NCBI GenBank assembly: GCA_016278415.1
Contig: JADQBV010000126.1
Location: forward strand, 1-41,259
From: Halanaerobiales bacterium
GTDB taxonomy: Bacteria > Bacillota_F > Halanaerobiia > Halanaerobiales > DTU029
DNA length: 41,259 nt
Direction: 5' to 3'
The position numbers and the translations under genes were made by a program. How positions within the stretch are numbered: the first letter of the stretch is position 1; each line of letters opens with the position of its first letter. Positions 16,905 to 25,998 of this stretch are shown here, piece by piece. Under the pieces are notes generated by a model that worked only from the letters and a program-made list of their open reading frames with translations, ran no database searches and was not told the DNA's origin.

Positions 16905-17603
16905 TTCTTTTTATATATTTAGAAAAAGAATGAGTGAGAATATTTGATAGATAAAAAACTACATCAATAGTATTCAAATGTGCAAAGTTAGTGATTTAAT
17001 TTACAAATGTCACATTTAAAACAATTATTACATGTTGATAATTGAAGGAGACAATCTCATGTAAGGGTTATTTATATACTATAAACAAATTGATAAAAAT
17101 AAATTATCTGGGATGGGGAAAAAGGTATGTGGCAGATTGACTGACTTGAAAATTAAGGACGAAATAATTTGACTTATTTATTGAAATTTAGTATGAGATA
17201 ATATGCGGTTTAACATATAATTACTATATATAGTATACGGAAATTATGATTTATATAACACAAATTTTTCGTGTTGACTTTTTAAAATTTATTTGATTAT
17301 CAGTTAAAGGCATAGGGTCATCAAAAATTGAATTTGATAAAACTCATTAATTTTTTTTGAAGGTTCAAAGTGGAAATGAAAAAGTTTAGAAATTAGATAG
17401 ATTTAGAGAAATCATACCGTACGAATTCCTATCTTTCTGGATTTAGTGAGTGGTGACTTCTCAATTGCTAACTACTAGCTTAGGAGGAGGGATTCCTTCT
17501 TTTTATAGGAAACTCCAATCTTATAGGAATAGATAATCTTTATAATCCCTTGGAATGGGGATAAATCTGATGGAATGGTATTATGATGGGGAGTGAATTA
17601 AGA
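16905..17603 (+). other. Gene-free gap before the rmlA relic
   Basis: About 700 bases of AT-rich sequence with no credible gene. It contains the 16904-16931 hairpin, a possible weak promoter (TTGACT at 17275, GATTAT 16 bases on), a G-rich stretch with an imperfect hairpin at 17486-17516 that may be an insertion-sequence end, and a small ATCCC/GGGAT hairpin around 17546-17563. Together with the rmlA fragment after it, this looks like a scar between two blocks of the cluster. Confidence 0.5.
17448..17516. mobile_element. Possible IS200/IS605-type end relic (uncertain)
   Basis: A GC-richer island in AT-rich sequence reads GAGTGGTGACTTCTC, then ACTACTAGCTTAGGAGG, then an imperfect hairpin (GGAG...TTCCT / AGGAA..CTCC, 17486-17516). 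This resembles, from memory, the conserved sequence behind tnpB genes in Firmicutes IS605-family elements. No tnpA or tnpB coding sequence is nearby, so at most an end fragment survives. Confidence 0.28.
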
Positions 17604-17687
17604 TTGAAAGGTATTATTTTAGCAGGAGGATTTGGAACGCGCTTATATCCTTTAACTATGGTTACCAGCAAGCAACTGTTCAAATAG
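17604..17687 (+). pseudogene. rmlA: 5' fragment of rmlA (glucose-1-phosphate thymidylyltransferase)
   Basis: From TTG 17604 the sequence encodes [18 protein letters not shown] then MVTSKQL, the N-terminus of RmlA including the nucleotide-binding loop, and then breaks off with FK-stop at 17687. About 77 bases match the intact rmlA start at 23653 at roughly 87% by hand, and the upstream ribosome-site region (GGAGTGAATTA) matches too. It is not a recent exact copy. It marks the left edge of the block 17.7-23.65 kb, whose right edge is the intact rmlA. Confidence 0.9.
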
Positions 17688-17787
17688 TAAAATATATTAT
17701 TATTAAGTTATAATCTAAATCAAAAAGATTGGAATATATGCAGAGATATAAAAAATAATATGTATAGAAATAGGGGAGGTTATAAAA

Positions 17788-18900
17788 ATGAGAGGTATAT
17801 ATTTATATTACAATGACATTGATTTAGAAAATTTATCAGGTATTGATAAAAAAATATTATGGCAAATAGATGAACTTAATAAAAATCGAATAGATTGTGA
17901 ACTAGTTGTTATTGAAAAAGATATAAAAAATATTATAGATAAAATATTATTGAGAGTTCCCTTTTCAAATAAATCTCCTAAATGGGAGTATATACCGGAG
18001 TTTGACAGGGTGAATTTTATCTATTTAAGAAGACCACCAGCAATAACAAGTAAAATGATAAAAATATTCAAAAAAGTAAAATCAAAAAATCCAAATTTGA
18101 AAATAATTTTGGAAATTCCAACATATCCTTATGATGATGAATTGAAAATGCAGTTGATAGATTATCCTATACTACTTAAAGACCTCTATAATAGGAAAAA
18201 GTTAAAATATGTAATTGATCGAATTGCAGTGCAAAATAAAATAGAAGAGATTTTTGGCATTCCAACTCTACAATTTAGTAATGGAATAAAAATTGATAAT
18301 ATAGAAATTAAAGAAACTATAGAAGATAAGGAAAGTATTGATATATGTGCAGTAGCAAATATGCATCCTTGGCAAGGATACGAAAGAATTATAAAAAGTT
18401 TGAATAATTATTATAACGGAGGAAAGAGAAAAAATATTAATATTCATTTTGTTGGTGAAGGAAAAGAAATTAGTTATTATAAGAAACTTGTTAGACTTTA
18501 TAGTTTAGAGAAATATATTAAATTTCATGGTTTTTTGACAGGTGGTAAATTAGAAAAGATTTACAATCAATCTGATTTAGCGTTAGATGCGTTTGGTAGG
18601 TATAAAACAAATAACCCTATCTCGACAAGCTTAAAAAGCAGGGAATATTTAGCAAAAGGATTACCTGTAGTATCGGGAAGCAATTCAGATCTTTTTGATT
18701 CTACTAATGAATTCTATTTGGAGTTTTCTAATGATGAATCTTTATTTGACTTTGGTAAAATAGTGGAGTTTTATAATGATATTTATAAAGACAAATCTAA
18801 ATTAGAAGTAGCAAAAACAATAAGAAAGTATGCATATAAAGTATGTGATATTTCAAAGACTATGACTAATGTAACTAATTATATTAAAGAGACTTTCTAG
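17788..18900 (+). CDS. Glycosyltransferase, GT4-like (GT-B fold)
   Basis: A 370-residue glycosyltransferase with weakly conserved N-terminal acceptor half (MRGIYLYYNDIDLENLSGIDKK) and a clearer donor half: ICAVANMHPWQGYERII, IHFVGEGKEISYYKKL, KFHGFLTGGKLEKIYNQSDL, then LKSREYLAKGLPVVSGS, which stands in for the E-x7-E region. It adds a sugar of unknown identity. The start is ATG 17788 with GGGGAGG about 8 bases upstream. It is first in the block that follows the rmlA relic, and base use is even more A/T-biased than in the sugar-nucleotide genes, consistent with acquisition as part of a cassette. Confidence 0.82.
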   Translation: MRGIYLYYNDIDLENLSGIDKKILWQIDELNKNRIDCELVVIEKDIKNIIDKILLRVPFSNKSPKWEYIPEFDRVNFIYLRRPPAITSKMIKIFKKVKSKNPNLKIILEIPTYPYDDELKMQLIDYPILLKDLYNRKKLKYVIDRIAVQNKIEEIFGIPTLQFSNGIKIDNIEIKETIEDKESIDICAVANMHPWQGYERIIKSLNNYYNGGKRKNINIHFVGEGKEISYYKKLVRLYSLEKYIKFHGFLTGGKLEKIYNQSDLALDAFGRYKTNNPISTSLKSREYLAKGLPVVSGSNSDLFDSTNEFYLEFSNDESLFDFGKIVEFYNDIYKDKSKLEVAKTIRKYAYKVCDISKTMTNVTNYIKETF

Positions 18901-19014
18901 TTTTCATGGCTTTTTTCCTCAGTTGATTAACTAAATAAAAAAAGTTTTCATCAAAATTAAATTATCATATTTATATTTGTATGATATATATTTGTAGAAT
19001 GGGGGAAGACAATT

Positions 19015-20217
19015 ATGGATAAATTTATATTAATAACAGGAGGAGAGTTGTTTAATAAAGGTGCTCAATCTATGACTTTTATTACTGTAAATGAATTGAG
19101 AAAAAGGTTTCCTGACAAGAAAATAGTCCTTCTTTCTTGTGCCGATTATAAAAGGAATAGTGAAGATAAAAACCAATATTCTTTTGAAATATTACCAATG
19201 CATATTTGGATGGAATTTGAACTGATAGGAGGGATTTATAAGCTAATTTCAAAACTAAAGGGTATAAGAAAAAATAAATTAAAATATATGTCGCTAATAC
19301 CAAAGCTGAGAAAAATACTAGAAAATACAGAAGCTATTGTTGATATTAGTGGGTATGCACTATCATCACAATGGGGTAGTAGTAGATCTATGGGATATTT
19401 AGCAAAAATTATGCTTGCTAAGAAATATGGTATTAAAACTTATCTTATGCCACAATCTTTTGGACCTTTTTTGTATCAAGGTATGACTAAACCTATCATA
19501 AATTTTTATCTAAAAAAGTATATGAAATATCCAGAAGTAATTTATGCTAGAGAAATGGAAGGGTATAAATATCTTCATAATGATTACAAGTTGAGTAACG
19601 TAAAAAAAACATATGATTTAGTTTTACTTAATAAGGAACTAGATTTGTCTAATGTTTATAAAGAGAATCCAGAAATTAAAAGTTTTGAGAATGCAGAAGG
19701 TGTCGCTATTATACCTAATATGCGGAATTTTGATCATGGTAATAAAAAGAAAATAATGAAGATATATGAGATTATTATAAATAGAATTACAAGTATAGGA
19801 AGAAAAGTATATCTTATAAGGCATTCATATGAGGATATTGAAGCCTGCAATATGATAAAGGACCAAGTTAGGGATAATAACAGAGTTATTATGATATCAG
19901 AAAATATGAACTGTATCGAATTTGATCAATTAGTAAGAAAATTTGATTTTATTATAGGATCACGCTTTCATTCTATTGTTCATGCTTACAAAAACGGAGT
20001 ACCAGGTATTGCAATTGGTTGGGCAACTAAATACGTAGAAATGCTAAATACCTTTAATCAAGGAGATTATATTTTTGACGTTAGAAATGATATTGATTTA
20101 GTTGCAATAGAAAAGGCTGTTGATATGATGCTAGAAAATTATAATAAGGAGGCAACGCATATATCAGAGATATTAAAAGATATCAAGTCTGATAATATAT
20201 TCGATGTTATAGGATGA
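19015..20217 (+). CDS. Polysaccharide pyruvyl transferase family protein (second copy)
   Basis: A 400-residue PS_pyruv_trans family member, distinct from the one at 7813. Motifs: ILITGGELFNKGAQSM at the N-terminus (the family's GG..F.N.GD-like segment), AIVDISGYALSSQWG, YLMPQSFGPF, VIYAREMEGYKYL, and GSRFHSIVHAYKNGVPGIAIG near the C-terminus. It may transfer pyruvate from phosphoenolpyruvate to a sugar, but the family includes members with other or unknown roles. ATG 19015 follows GGGGGAAG at good spacing. The next gene, 497 bases on, is again an FrhB-like protein, repeating the pairing seen at 7813-10211. Confidence 0.86.
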   Translation: MDKFILITGGELFNKGAQSMTFITVNELRKRFPDKKIVLLSCADYKRNSEDKNQYSFEILPMHIWMEFELIGGIYKLISKLKGIRKNKLKYMSLIPKLRKILENTEAIVDISGYALSSQWGSSRSMGYLAKIMLAKKYGIKTYLMPQSFGPFLYQGMTKPIINFYLKKYMKYPEVIYAREMEGYKYLHNDYKLSNVKKTYDLVLLNKELDLSNVYKENPEIKSFENAEGVAIIPNMRNFDHGNKKKIMKIYEIIINRITSIGRKVYLIRHSYEDIEACNMIKDQVRDNNRVIMISENMNCIEFDQLVRKFDFIIGSRFHSIVHAYKNGVPGIAIGWATKYVEMLNTFNQGDYIFDVRNDIDLVAIEKAVDMMLENYNKEATHISEILKDIKSDNIFDVIG

Positions 20218-20265
20218 TGTTAAAACGGTTTCATTGTGGCTGTGATTTTAACTTGTAATATTGAT

Positions 20266-20294
20266 TTGGATAAAAAACGGTTTGTTTTTATAAT
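20266..20294 (+). promoter_or_regulatory. Sigma-A-type promoter candidate
   Basis: A -35 TTGGAT (20266-20271) and a perfect -10 TATAAT (20289-20294) are 17 bases apart, upstream of the FrhB-like gene at 20715. The implied leader is about 400 bases. In such AT-rich DNA chance matches occur, but the spacing and -10 are ideal. Confidence 0.5.
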
Positions 20295-20330
20295 ATAATA
20301 ATTATATAAGTATATGCATTTTATTAAGTG

Positions 20331-20349
20331 ATTCCTTAGGGTAAGGAAT
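20331..20349 (+). promoter_or_regulatory. Perfect 8-bp inverted repeat in the leader
   Basis: ATTCCTTA (20331-20338), GGG, then TAAGGAAT (20342-20349) form a perfect hairpin or dyad about 35 bases after the candidate promoter. There is no T tract, so it is not a terminator; it could be an RNA stem or a regulator site. Apart from this and the hairpin at 20677, I see nothing in the gap 20218-20714. Confidence 0.4.
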
Positions 20350-20676
20350 ATAAGAGTATTAAAATTTTCGCTAGAAAGAATTAAAGTTTAGACATCAACC
20401 GCGAGTTTAAGAAATCCTATTTTTAATTATTATGTGTCTTAATGATTTTTGGAAGTTCTTTATGATTGTGTATTGAGGGGTTAACTCTTTATTGATATTT
20501 ATTAATATATATTTTATTAAATTTAATTTAGAGATGATCTGTTTCTTTTATTGCATCTTTTGTTATATTTTTTTGCTTTCAAAGTTTAGTATTTTATATT
20601 GTGTCCTTGATATTAGTTATATTTAATATTATTCTGGGGTATTTGCTTTTCTAGAAATAGATAATCAGGTAAAAAT

Positions 20677-20694
20677 AATGCGGGGCATTTTTTT
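20677..20694 (+). terminator. Small terminator-like hairpin just before a ribosome site
   Basis: AATGC (20677-20681), a GGG loop and GCATT (20685-20689) are followed by T up to 20694. The AGAAGGAG ribosome site of the next gene begins a few bases on. A weak attenuator is possible. Confidence 0.4.
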
Positions 20695-20714
20695 ATCAGA
20701 AGGAGATATATATT

Positions 20715-22025
20715 ATGATTAGACATGTAGAATCTATAATTGTAAGAAATGATATATGTCATTCTTGCGGTGTTTGTGAGGTGGTTTGCCCGAAAAACTG
20801 CATAGATTTTAGTAGGATGGAGGGACAATATTTACCGCAAGTTAATGAAAATAGCTGTATTGAATGTGGTATATGTTTAGATATTTGCTCTGGTTATCTA
20901 GTAGACTTAAATAAATTAAATAAGCAAGAAAACCATCAAAACCCCATAAATTTTTACTTAGGTAATCATCGAGCTTGTTATATAGCAAATGCAAAAAACG
21001 AAGAAATTAGAAATAATGGGGTAAGTGGGGGATGTATAACTGCATTAGTTAAAGAGTTGTTAGATACTGAGGAATATGATGGAGCATTCTTAGTAGACAG
21101 TCATGAGTATAACAAATTTGTACAAACTAACTTATATAAAAAAGGGGATAACCTTGATATAACAAGTAAGTCGCGTTATCTACCTGTATCTCATAGCAAT
21201 ATGATTAAATATGTATTAAAAAATAGGGATGCTAGAGTAATTATTGTTGCCACAAGTTGCGCTGTACATGGATTTCTAAATGTGGTTGATAAATTTAAAT
21301 TAAATAGAGATAATTATTTAATTCTTGGTTTGTTTTGTGATAGAACAATGAATTATAATATATATAATTATTTTAATGATTATTATAAATCTAATTCTAG
21401 ATTGAAAAATTTATTCTTTAGAACAAAAGAAAGCGGTGGCTGGCCAGGACAAATTAAATTGGAGTATGAAAGTGGTGTTGTGAAATTCTTACCAGCTAAA
21501 GAAAGGATGATATTGAAAGATTATTTTCAACTAGAAAGATGTATGTATTGTATTGATAAACTTAATCAATTTTCAGATATATCAATAGGAGATAATTATA
21601 CAGGCAATTATACCACAAATAAAGGAAATAATAGTGTGATAATTAGAACCTCAAAAGGTAAACTGGTATGGAATTTAGTAAAAAATAAAGTGGAAAGCAA
21701 AGAAAGTAGTATTCAAGATATTTATAGAAGTCAACAAATTACATTGCGTTCTCTAAATTATAGGCTAGCCAAGTTAAAACAAAAGCAAAATGATATAGAG
21801 ATATATACTGATTGCCCTATTGAACTTTCTCCAACTAAATTGAATTTAAATAATTATATGAAGAAAAAATTAAAATTAATTAATATTAGTAGGCATTATG
21901 AAACAAAAAAAATGAATTTTCATATTCGAATTAAATATGAAAAAATGCGATTATATATTCTTCGAATAATAAAGGGCCTTGCAAGACGTTTTAGATTTAA
22001 AAATAAAGGATCTGTGAAACCGTGA
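20715..22025 (+). CDS. FrhB-like iron-sulfur flavoprotein (Coenzyme F420 hydrogenase/dehydrogenase beta family), second copy
   Basis: A 436-residue protein with the same layout as the one at 9009. Two 4Fe-4S motifs are at C15-C18-C21-C25-P and C48-C51-C54-C58. The FrhB/FdhB domains follow (NNGVSGGCITALVKEL; VIIVATSCAVHGFL; LERCMYCIDKLNQFSDISIGD). A basic C-terminal tail of about 50 residues (MRLYILRIIKGLARRFRFKNKG) could bind the membrane surface. It is presumably an oxidoreductase in polysaccharide modification; F420 use is not implied. ATG 20715 follows AGAAGGAG. Its stop overlaps the GTG start of the flippase gene (GTGA), so the two are coupled. Confidence 0.85.
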   Translation: MIRHVESIIVRNDICHSCGVCEVVCPKNCIDFSRMEGQYLPQVNENSCIECGICLDICSGYLVDLNKLNKQENHQNPINFYLGNHRACYIANAKNEEIRNNGVSGGCITALVKELLDTEEYDGAFLVDSHEYNKFVQTNLYKKGDNLDITSKSRYLPVSHSNMIKYVLKNRDARVIIVATSCAVHGFLNVVDKFKLNRDNYLILGLFCDRTMNYNIYNYFNDYYKSNSRLKNLFFRTKESGGWPGQIKLEYESGVVKFLPAKERMILKDYFQLERCMYCIDKLNQFSDISIGDNYTGNYTTNKGNNSVIIRTSKGKLVWNLVKNKVESKESSIQDIYRSQQITLRSLNYRLAKLKQKQNDIEIYTDCPIELSPTKLNLNNYMKKKLKLINISRHYETKKMNFHIRIKYEKMRLYILRIIKGLARRFRFKNKGSVKP

Positions 22026-23545
22026 GAACTATAAATTCATTTAAAAATATAATAACAGGGATTAGTGGTCAAGTACTAACAATATTTTTGCAATTTGCTA
22101 GTCGGACTGTGTTTATTTATGTATTGGGCAAAGAATATTTGGGGATTTCAGCTCTTTTTACAAATATATTAAGTATATTAAGTGTTACTGAATTAGGTAT
22201 TGGTACCGCAATTGTGTACAGCTTGTATAAGCCGCTAGTTGAGAAGGATATAAAAAAAATTTCATCAACTATGAATTTCCTAAAAAAAGCATACTTTATA
22301 GTTGGGTTTACAATAGCAGTATTGGGTTTATTATTAATGCCTTTTTTACCTCATATTATTAAAGGAACAACAGGTTTAGTAAATATAAAGCTTGTATATT
22401 TATTATATTTATTTCAATCAGTATCATCATATTGGTTTTTTGCATATAAAGGTGCATTGCTCCAAGCTGATCAGAAGAAATATATAGCTAATATAATACG
22501 ATATATAGTAAGTGTAATAACCGTTATTGCTCAAATCGTAGTACTTATATTATTTAGGTCTTTTTTATCATATGTACTGATAGGAGTTGTCTCACACCTA
22601 TGCATTAATATAATAACTGCTAGAAAAGTCGATAAAATGTATCCATACTTAAAAGATAATAAAAAAGAGACTTTATCAAAGGAAGAAAGAAGAGTAATAT
22701 ATAAAAATTTATTTGGTGTATCTATGTATAAAATTAATAGTACAATTGTTAGATCGACTGATAATATTGTAATATCAATGTATATAAGCACTATTGCCGT
22801 AGGATTGTACTCAAATTATCATCTAATTGTAGGTACTCTTATTAGAATGGCAAAGATGATTTTTTCATCCTTTACAGCTAGTGTTGGAAATTTATTCGTA
22901 TCCGAGAGTAAGGAAAGAAGTGTATTCATATTTAAGTGTTTAAGTTTTTTAAGTTTTTGGTTGTATGGTTTTTCTTCGATATGTTTATGGATATTATTTA
23001 ATCCTTTTATTATACTTTGGGTTGGTAAGGAGTATTTATTTGCGGAATATATTGTATTAGTTATTGTACTTGATTTTCTTATGGATGGTTATCAACAAGT
23101 TAGTATATCGTATAAGGACGCATGTGGTCTTTTTTGGCAAGGGAAATATCGACCAATAGCGACAGCTGTATTAAATATAGCTATATCTATTATTTTAGCC
23201 CCTCGCATTGGTATAGCAGGTGTTTTGTTAGGGACAATCATTAGCAGGTTATTAACAACATGGTGGTTTGAGCCGTGGATGATATATAAATATGCTTTTA
23301 ATAGATCACCTATACAATATTTTAAAAAATATATAGGGTTTTTTATTCTTGTAATAGCAACCGGGGCTATAACTCAAGTTGCTACTATTCCATATATGGA
23401 AAACACTTTGTTTAATTTTATGATTAAATTTTTACTTTGTATTATTATACCAAACTCTATATTTTTTCTATTATTTAGAAAATCAGATGAATTTAAATAT
23501 ATATTAAGCTCAATTAAAAGAATTTTAAAATCATATAAGAAGTAA
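22022..23545 (+). CDS. Wzx-type oligosaccharide flippase (MOP superfamily)
   Basis: A 507-residue membrane protein with about 12-14 helices, typical of polysaccharide-type transporters of the MOP exporter family. The N-terminus (NSFKNIITGISGQVLTIFLQ, then SRTVFIYVLGKEYLGISALF and LSVTELGIGTAIVYSLYKPL) is characteristic. Later segments include NIVISMYISTIAVGLYSNYH and LAPRIGIAGVLLGTIISRLL. It moves undecaprenyl-linked repeat units across the membrane for the EpsG-like polymerase at 15765. The GTG start at 22022 overlaps the previous stop by 4 bases. It is the last gene of the block before the intact rmlA. Confidence 0.9.
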   Translation: MRTINSFKNIITGISGQVLTIFLQFASRTVFIYVLGKEYLGISALFTNILSILSVTELGIGTAIVYSLYKPLVEKDIKKISSTMNFLKKAYFIVGFTIAVLGLLLMPFLPHIIKGTTGLVNIKLVYLLYLFQSVSSYWFFAYKGALLQADQKKYIANIIRYIVSVITVIAQIVVLILFRSFLSYVLIGVVSHLCINIITARKVDKMYPYLKDNKKETLSKEERRVIYKNLFGVSMYKINSTIVRSTDNIVISMYISTIAVGLYSNYHLIVGTLIRMAKMIFSSFTASVGNLFVSESKERSVFIFKCLSFLSFWLYGFSSICLWILFNPFIILWVGKEYLFAEYIVLVIVLDFLMDGYQQVSISYKDACGLFWQGKYRPIATAVLNIAISIILAPRIGIAGVLLGTIISRLLTTWWFEPWMIYKYAFNRSPIQYFKKYIGFFILVIATGAITQVATIPYMENTLFNFMIKFLLCIIIPNSIFFLLFRKSDEFKYILSSIKRILKSYKK

Positions 23546-23652
23546 ATTGTCTTATATTTGATTATAAATATTTATGCTGTGTTTCTTTTATATGTATTAT
23601 CTATATAGTAACATAAGTAGTAAATCAGTTTATTAAAAGGAGTGAATTATAA

Positions 23653-24537
23653 GTGAAAGGAATTATTTTAGCAGGTGGTAGTGGAACGCGATTATATCCA
23701 TTAACTATGGTCACCAGCAAGCAATTGTTACCGGTATATGACAAGCCGATGATATATTATTCATTATCTACATTAATGTTGTCAGGTATTCAAGATATTT
23801 TAATTATATCTACACCACATGATCTGCCAAACTTTGAAAGACTACTAGGAGATGGTAGTCAATTTGGTATAAAGCTTTCTTACAAAGAACAACCTTCACC
23901 AGATGGACTAGCCCAAGCTTTTACTATTGGAGAGGAATTTATTGCCAACGATTGTTGTGCAATGGTATTAGGTGATAACATTTTCTATGGTAGTGGCTTT
24001 CGAAAATTACTGAAGGAAGCTACTGATAATGCTATACGAGGAAAAGCTACTATATTTGGATATTATGTACATGATCCCGAGCGATTTGGAATAGTAGAAT
24101 TTAATGAAAGCGGTAAAGTTATTTCAGTAGAAGAAAAACCTGATAATCCTAAATCTAATTATTGTATTACTGGTTTGTATTTTTATGATAACAGAGTAGT
24201 CGATTTTGCCAAGCAAGTAAAGCCTTCAGCAAGAGGTGAACTTGAAATTACTGATTTGAATAAGATATATCTACAAGATGAAACTCTTAATGTAAAATTG
24301 CTTGGACGAGGATATGCATGGCTGGATACAGGAACTATGGATAGTTTAGTGGAAGCGACTGAGTTTATTCAAATGATTGAAAAAAGGCAGGGGATAAAAA
24401 TATCCGCCCCAGAAGAAATAGCTTTTATTAACGGATGGATTGATCAGGATACGATTCTTAAGTCTGCCCAACGCTATGGCAAATCACCATATGGGGAACA
24501 TTTAAAAAGAGTATCAGAAGGAAAAATTCGATACTAG
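23653..24537 (+). CDS. rmlA: Glucose-1-phosphate thymidylyltransferase
   Basis: A 294-residue enzyme, first step of dTDP-L-rhamnose: dTTP plus glucose-1-phosphate gives dTDP-glucose. It has the nucleotide-binding [48 protein letters not shown] with the metal-binding Asp, [21 protein letters not shown], and [10 protein letters not shown]; the length fits the short RmlA class. It starts at GTG 23653, 7 bases or so after AAGGAG. A truncated second copy of its 5' end lies at 17604. rmlCD and rmlB follow, so the rhamnose genes form one block. Confidence 0.96.
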   Translation: MKGIILAGGSGTRLYPLTMVTSKQLLPVYDKPMIYYSLSTLMLSGIQDILIISTPHDLPNFERLLGDGSQFGIKLSYKEQPSPDGLAQAFTIGEEFIANDCCAMVLGDNIFYGSGFRKLLKEATDNAIRGKATIFGYYVHDPERFGIVEFNESGKVISVEEKPDNPKSNYCITGLYFYDNRVVDFAKQVKPSARGELEITDLNKIYLQDETLNVKLLGRGYAWLDTGTMDSLVEATEFIQMIEKRQGIKISAPEEIAFINGWIDQDTILKSAQRYGKSPYGEHLKRVSEGKIRY

Positions 24538-24569
24538 TATTGTGAATTTTAAATAAAGGAGCAACTAAT

Positions 24570-25961
24570 ATGCAAGTTATAAAAACTCCATTCAAGGGGT
24601 TATGTATAATTGAAACAGATGTATATGGGGATAGTCGAGGCTGGTTTACAGAAACTTATACGAATAATAAATTTGTTGAACATGGAATAGATGTTGATTT
24701 CGTTCAGGATAATCAATCGTATTCATCTCAAACAGGAACCTTAAGAGGAATTCATTTTCAGACTAATCCTAAAGCTCAATCTAAAATGATCAGATGTACA
24801 AGGGGAACGATTGTTGATACCGTTGTAGATTTAAGAAAGGGTTCCGATACCTATAAAAAATGGTATAGTATTGAATTATCTGCAGAAAATAAAAAACAAT
24901 TATTTATTCCAAAAGGATTTGGACATGCTTTTCTAACAATTACTGATGATGTAGAAGTGCAATATAAAGTTGATGAGTATTATTCTAAGGAGCATGATCG
25001 TAGTATAAGATATAATGATACAGATATTGATATAGATTGGGTGATTAAAAATCCTATACTATCTGAAAAAGATTCTAATGCACCTTTATTAAAGGATAGT
25101 GATGCAAATTTCAGTATAAAAGTTTTAGTTACAGGTGTTAAGGGACAATTAGGATCAGATGTATTAAAAGTACTAAATCACTTGGGAATAGAAAATGTTG
25201 GTGTAGATATAGATAATTTTGATATAACTAACAAAAAACAAACTGAAAGATATATATTTAATTATAGACCAGATGTAGTAGTACATTGTGCTGCTTATAC
25301 TGTAGTAGATAATGCTGAAGATAATCAGGATACATGTTACTCTATAAACGTAGAAGGCACTGAAAATATAGCTGAAGCTTGTAAAAAGTTAGATGCAAAA
25401 ATGGTATATATAAGTACTGACTACGTATTTTATGGCGAAGGTAAAGAGCCTCACTTAGAAAGTAAACAGACTAATCCAATAAACTATTATGGGTATTCTA
25501 AAGAGCAAGGAGAAATTGCTGTTAGAAATATTTTGGAGAAGTATTATATTATTAGAACATCCTGGGTTTATGGAAAGAACGGTAATAACTTTGTTAAAGC
25601 AATGTTAAAATTAGCTCAAACTAAAGAAGAAATAAGTGTTGTTGATGACCAGATAGGGTCACCTACATATTCACGTGACCTGGCTGTATTAATTTGTGAT
25701 ATAATACAAACTAAGAATTACGGTGTTTATCATGGAGTGAATGAAGGATATTGTAGTTGGTATGATTTTGCATTAGCGATATTTGATAAGTCCGGTATTA
25801 ATATTAAGGTGAATCCTATACCGTCATTTGATTATCCGACTAGAGCAAAACGACCTTTAAATTCAAGGTTGTCTAAAGAAAATCTTGATAAAAATGGTTT
25901 TAATCGTTTGCCTAAGTGGGATGATGCCTTATCAAGATTTATAAAAGAAATACAAGACTAG
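24570..25961 (+). CDS. rmlCD: RmlC-RmlD fusion (dTDP-4-dehydrorhamnose 3,5-epimerase / reductase)
   Basis: A 463-residue fusion of two consecutive pathway enzymes. Residues 1 to about 185 are an RmlC cupin: YGDSRGWFTETY, the catalytic-His TLRGIHFQ, VVDLRKGSDTYKKW, FGHAFLTI and the VQYKVDEYYS tyrosine region. Residues about 188-463 are RmlD: the Rossmann GVKGQLGSDV, HCAAYTVVDNAED, YISTDYVFYGEG, the YGYSKEQGE active site, RTSWVYGKNGNNFV, and RPLNSRLS. The junction is a short linker (LLKDSDANFSIKVLVTG) without a stop or start, so it is a true fusion and may channel the unstable 4-keto intermediate. Similar fusions are known in Firmicutes. ATG 24570 has AAAGGAG 8 bases upstream. Confidence 0.95.
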   Translation: MQVIKTPFKGLCIIETDVYGDSRGWFTETYTNNKFVEHGIDVDFVQDNQSYSSQTGTLRGIHFQTNPKAQSKMIRCTRGTIVDTVVDLRKGSDTYKKWYSIELSAENKKQLFIPKGFGHAFLTITDDVEVQYKVDEYYSKEHDRSIRYNDTDIDIDWVIKNPILSEKDSNAPLLKDSDANFSIKVLVTGVKGQLGSDVLKVLNHLGIENVGVDIDNFDITNKKQTERYIFNYRPDVVVHCAAYTVVDNAEDNQDTCYSINVEGTENIAEACKKLDAKMVYISTDYVFYGEGKEPHLESKQTNPINYYGYSKEQGEIAVRNILEKYYIIRTSWVYGKNGNNFVKAMLKLAQTKEEISVVDDQIGSPTYSRDLAVLICDIIQTKNYGVYHGVNEGYCSWYDFALAIFDKSGINIKVNPIPSFDYPTRAKRPLNSRLSKENLDKNGFNRLPKWDDALSRFIKEIQD

Positions 25962-25998
25962 GAAAGCACATAATTAATAGAAAGGATTTAAAAACATT

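Noticed and set aside
16904..16931. Terminator after the polymerase gene
   Set aside because: The 9-bp AT-rich hairpin has no T tract after it and covers the stop codon.
8991..22025. F420-dependent metabolism suggested by the two FrhB-like proteins
   Set aside because: The family name is historical; such proteins are frequent in polysaccharide loci of bacteria without F420, and no F420 gene is in the window.
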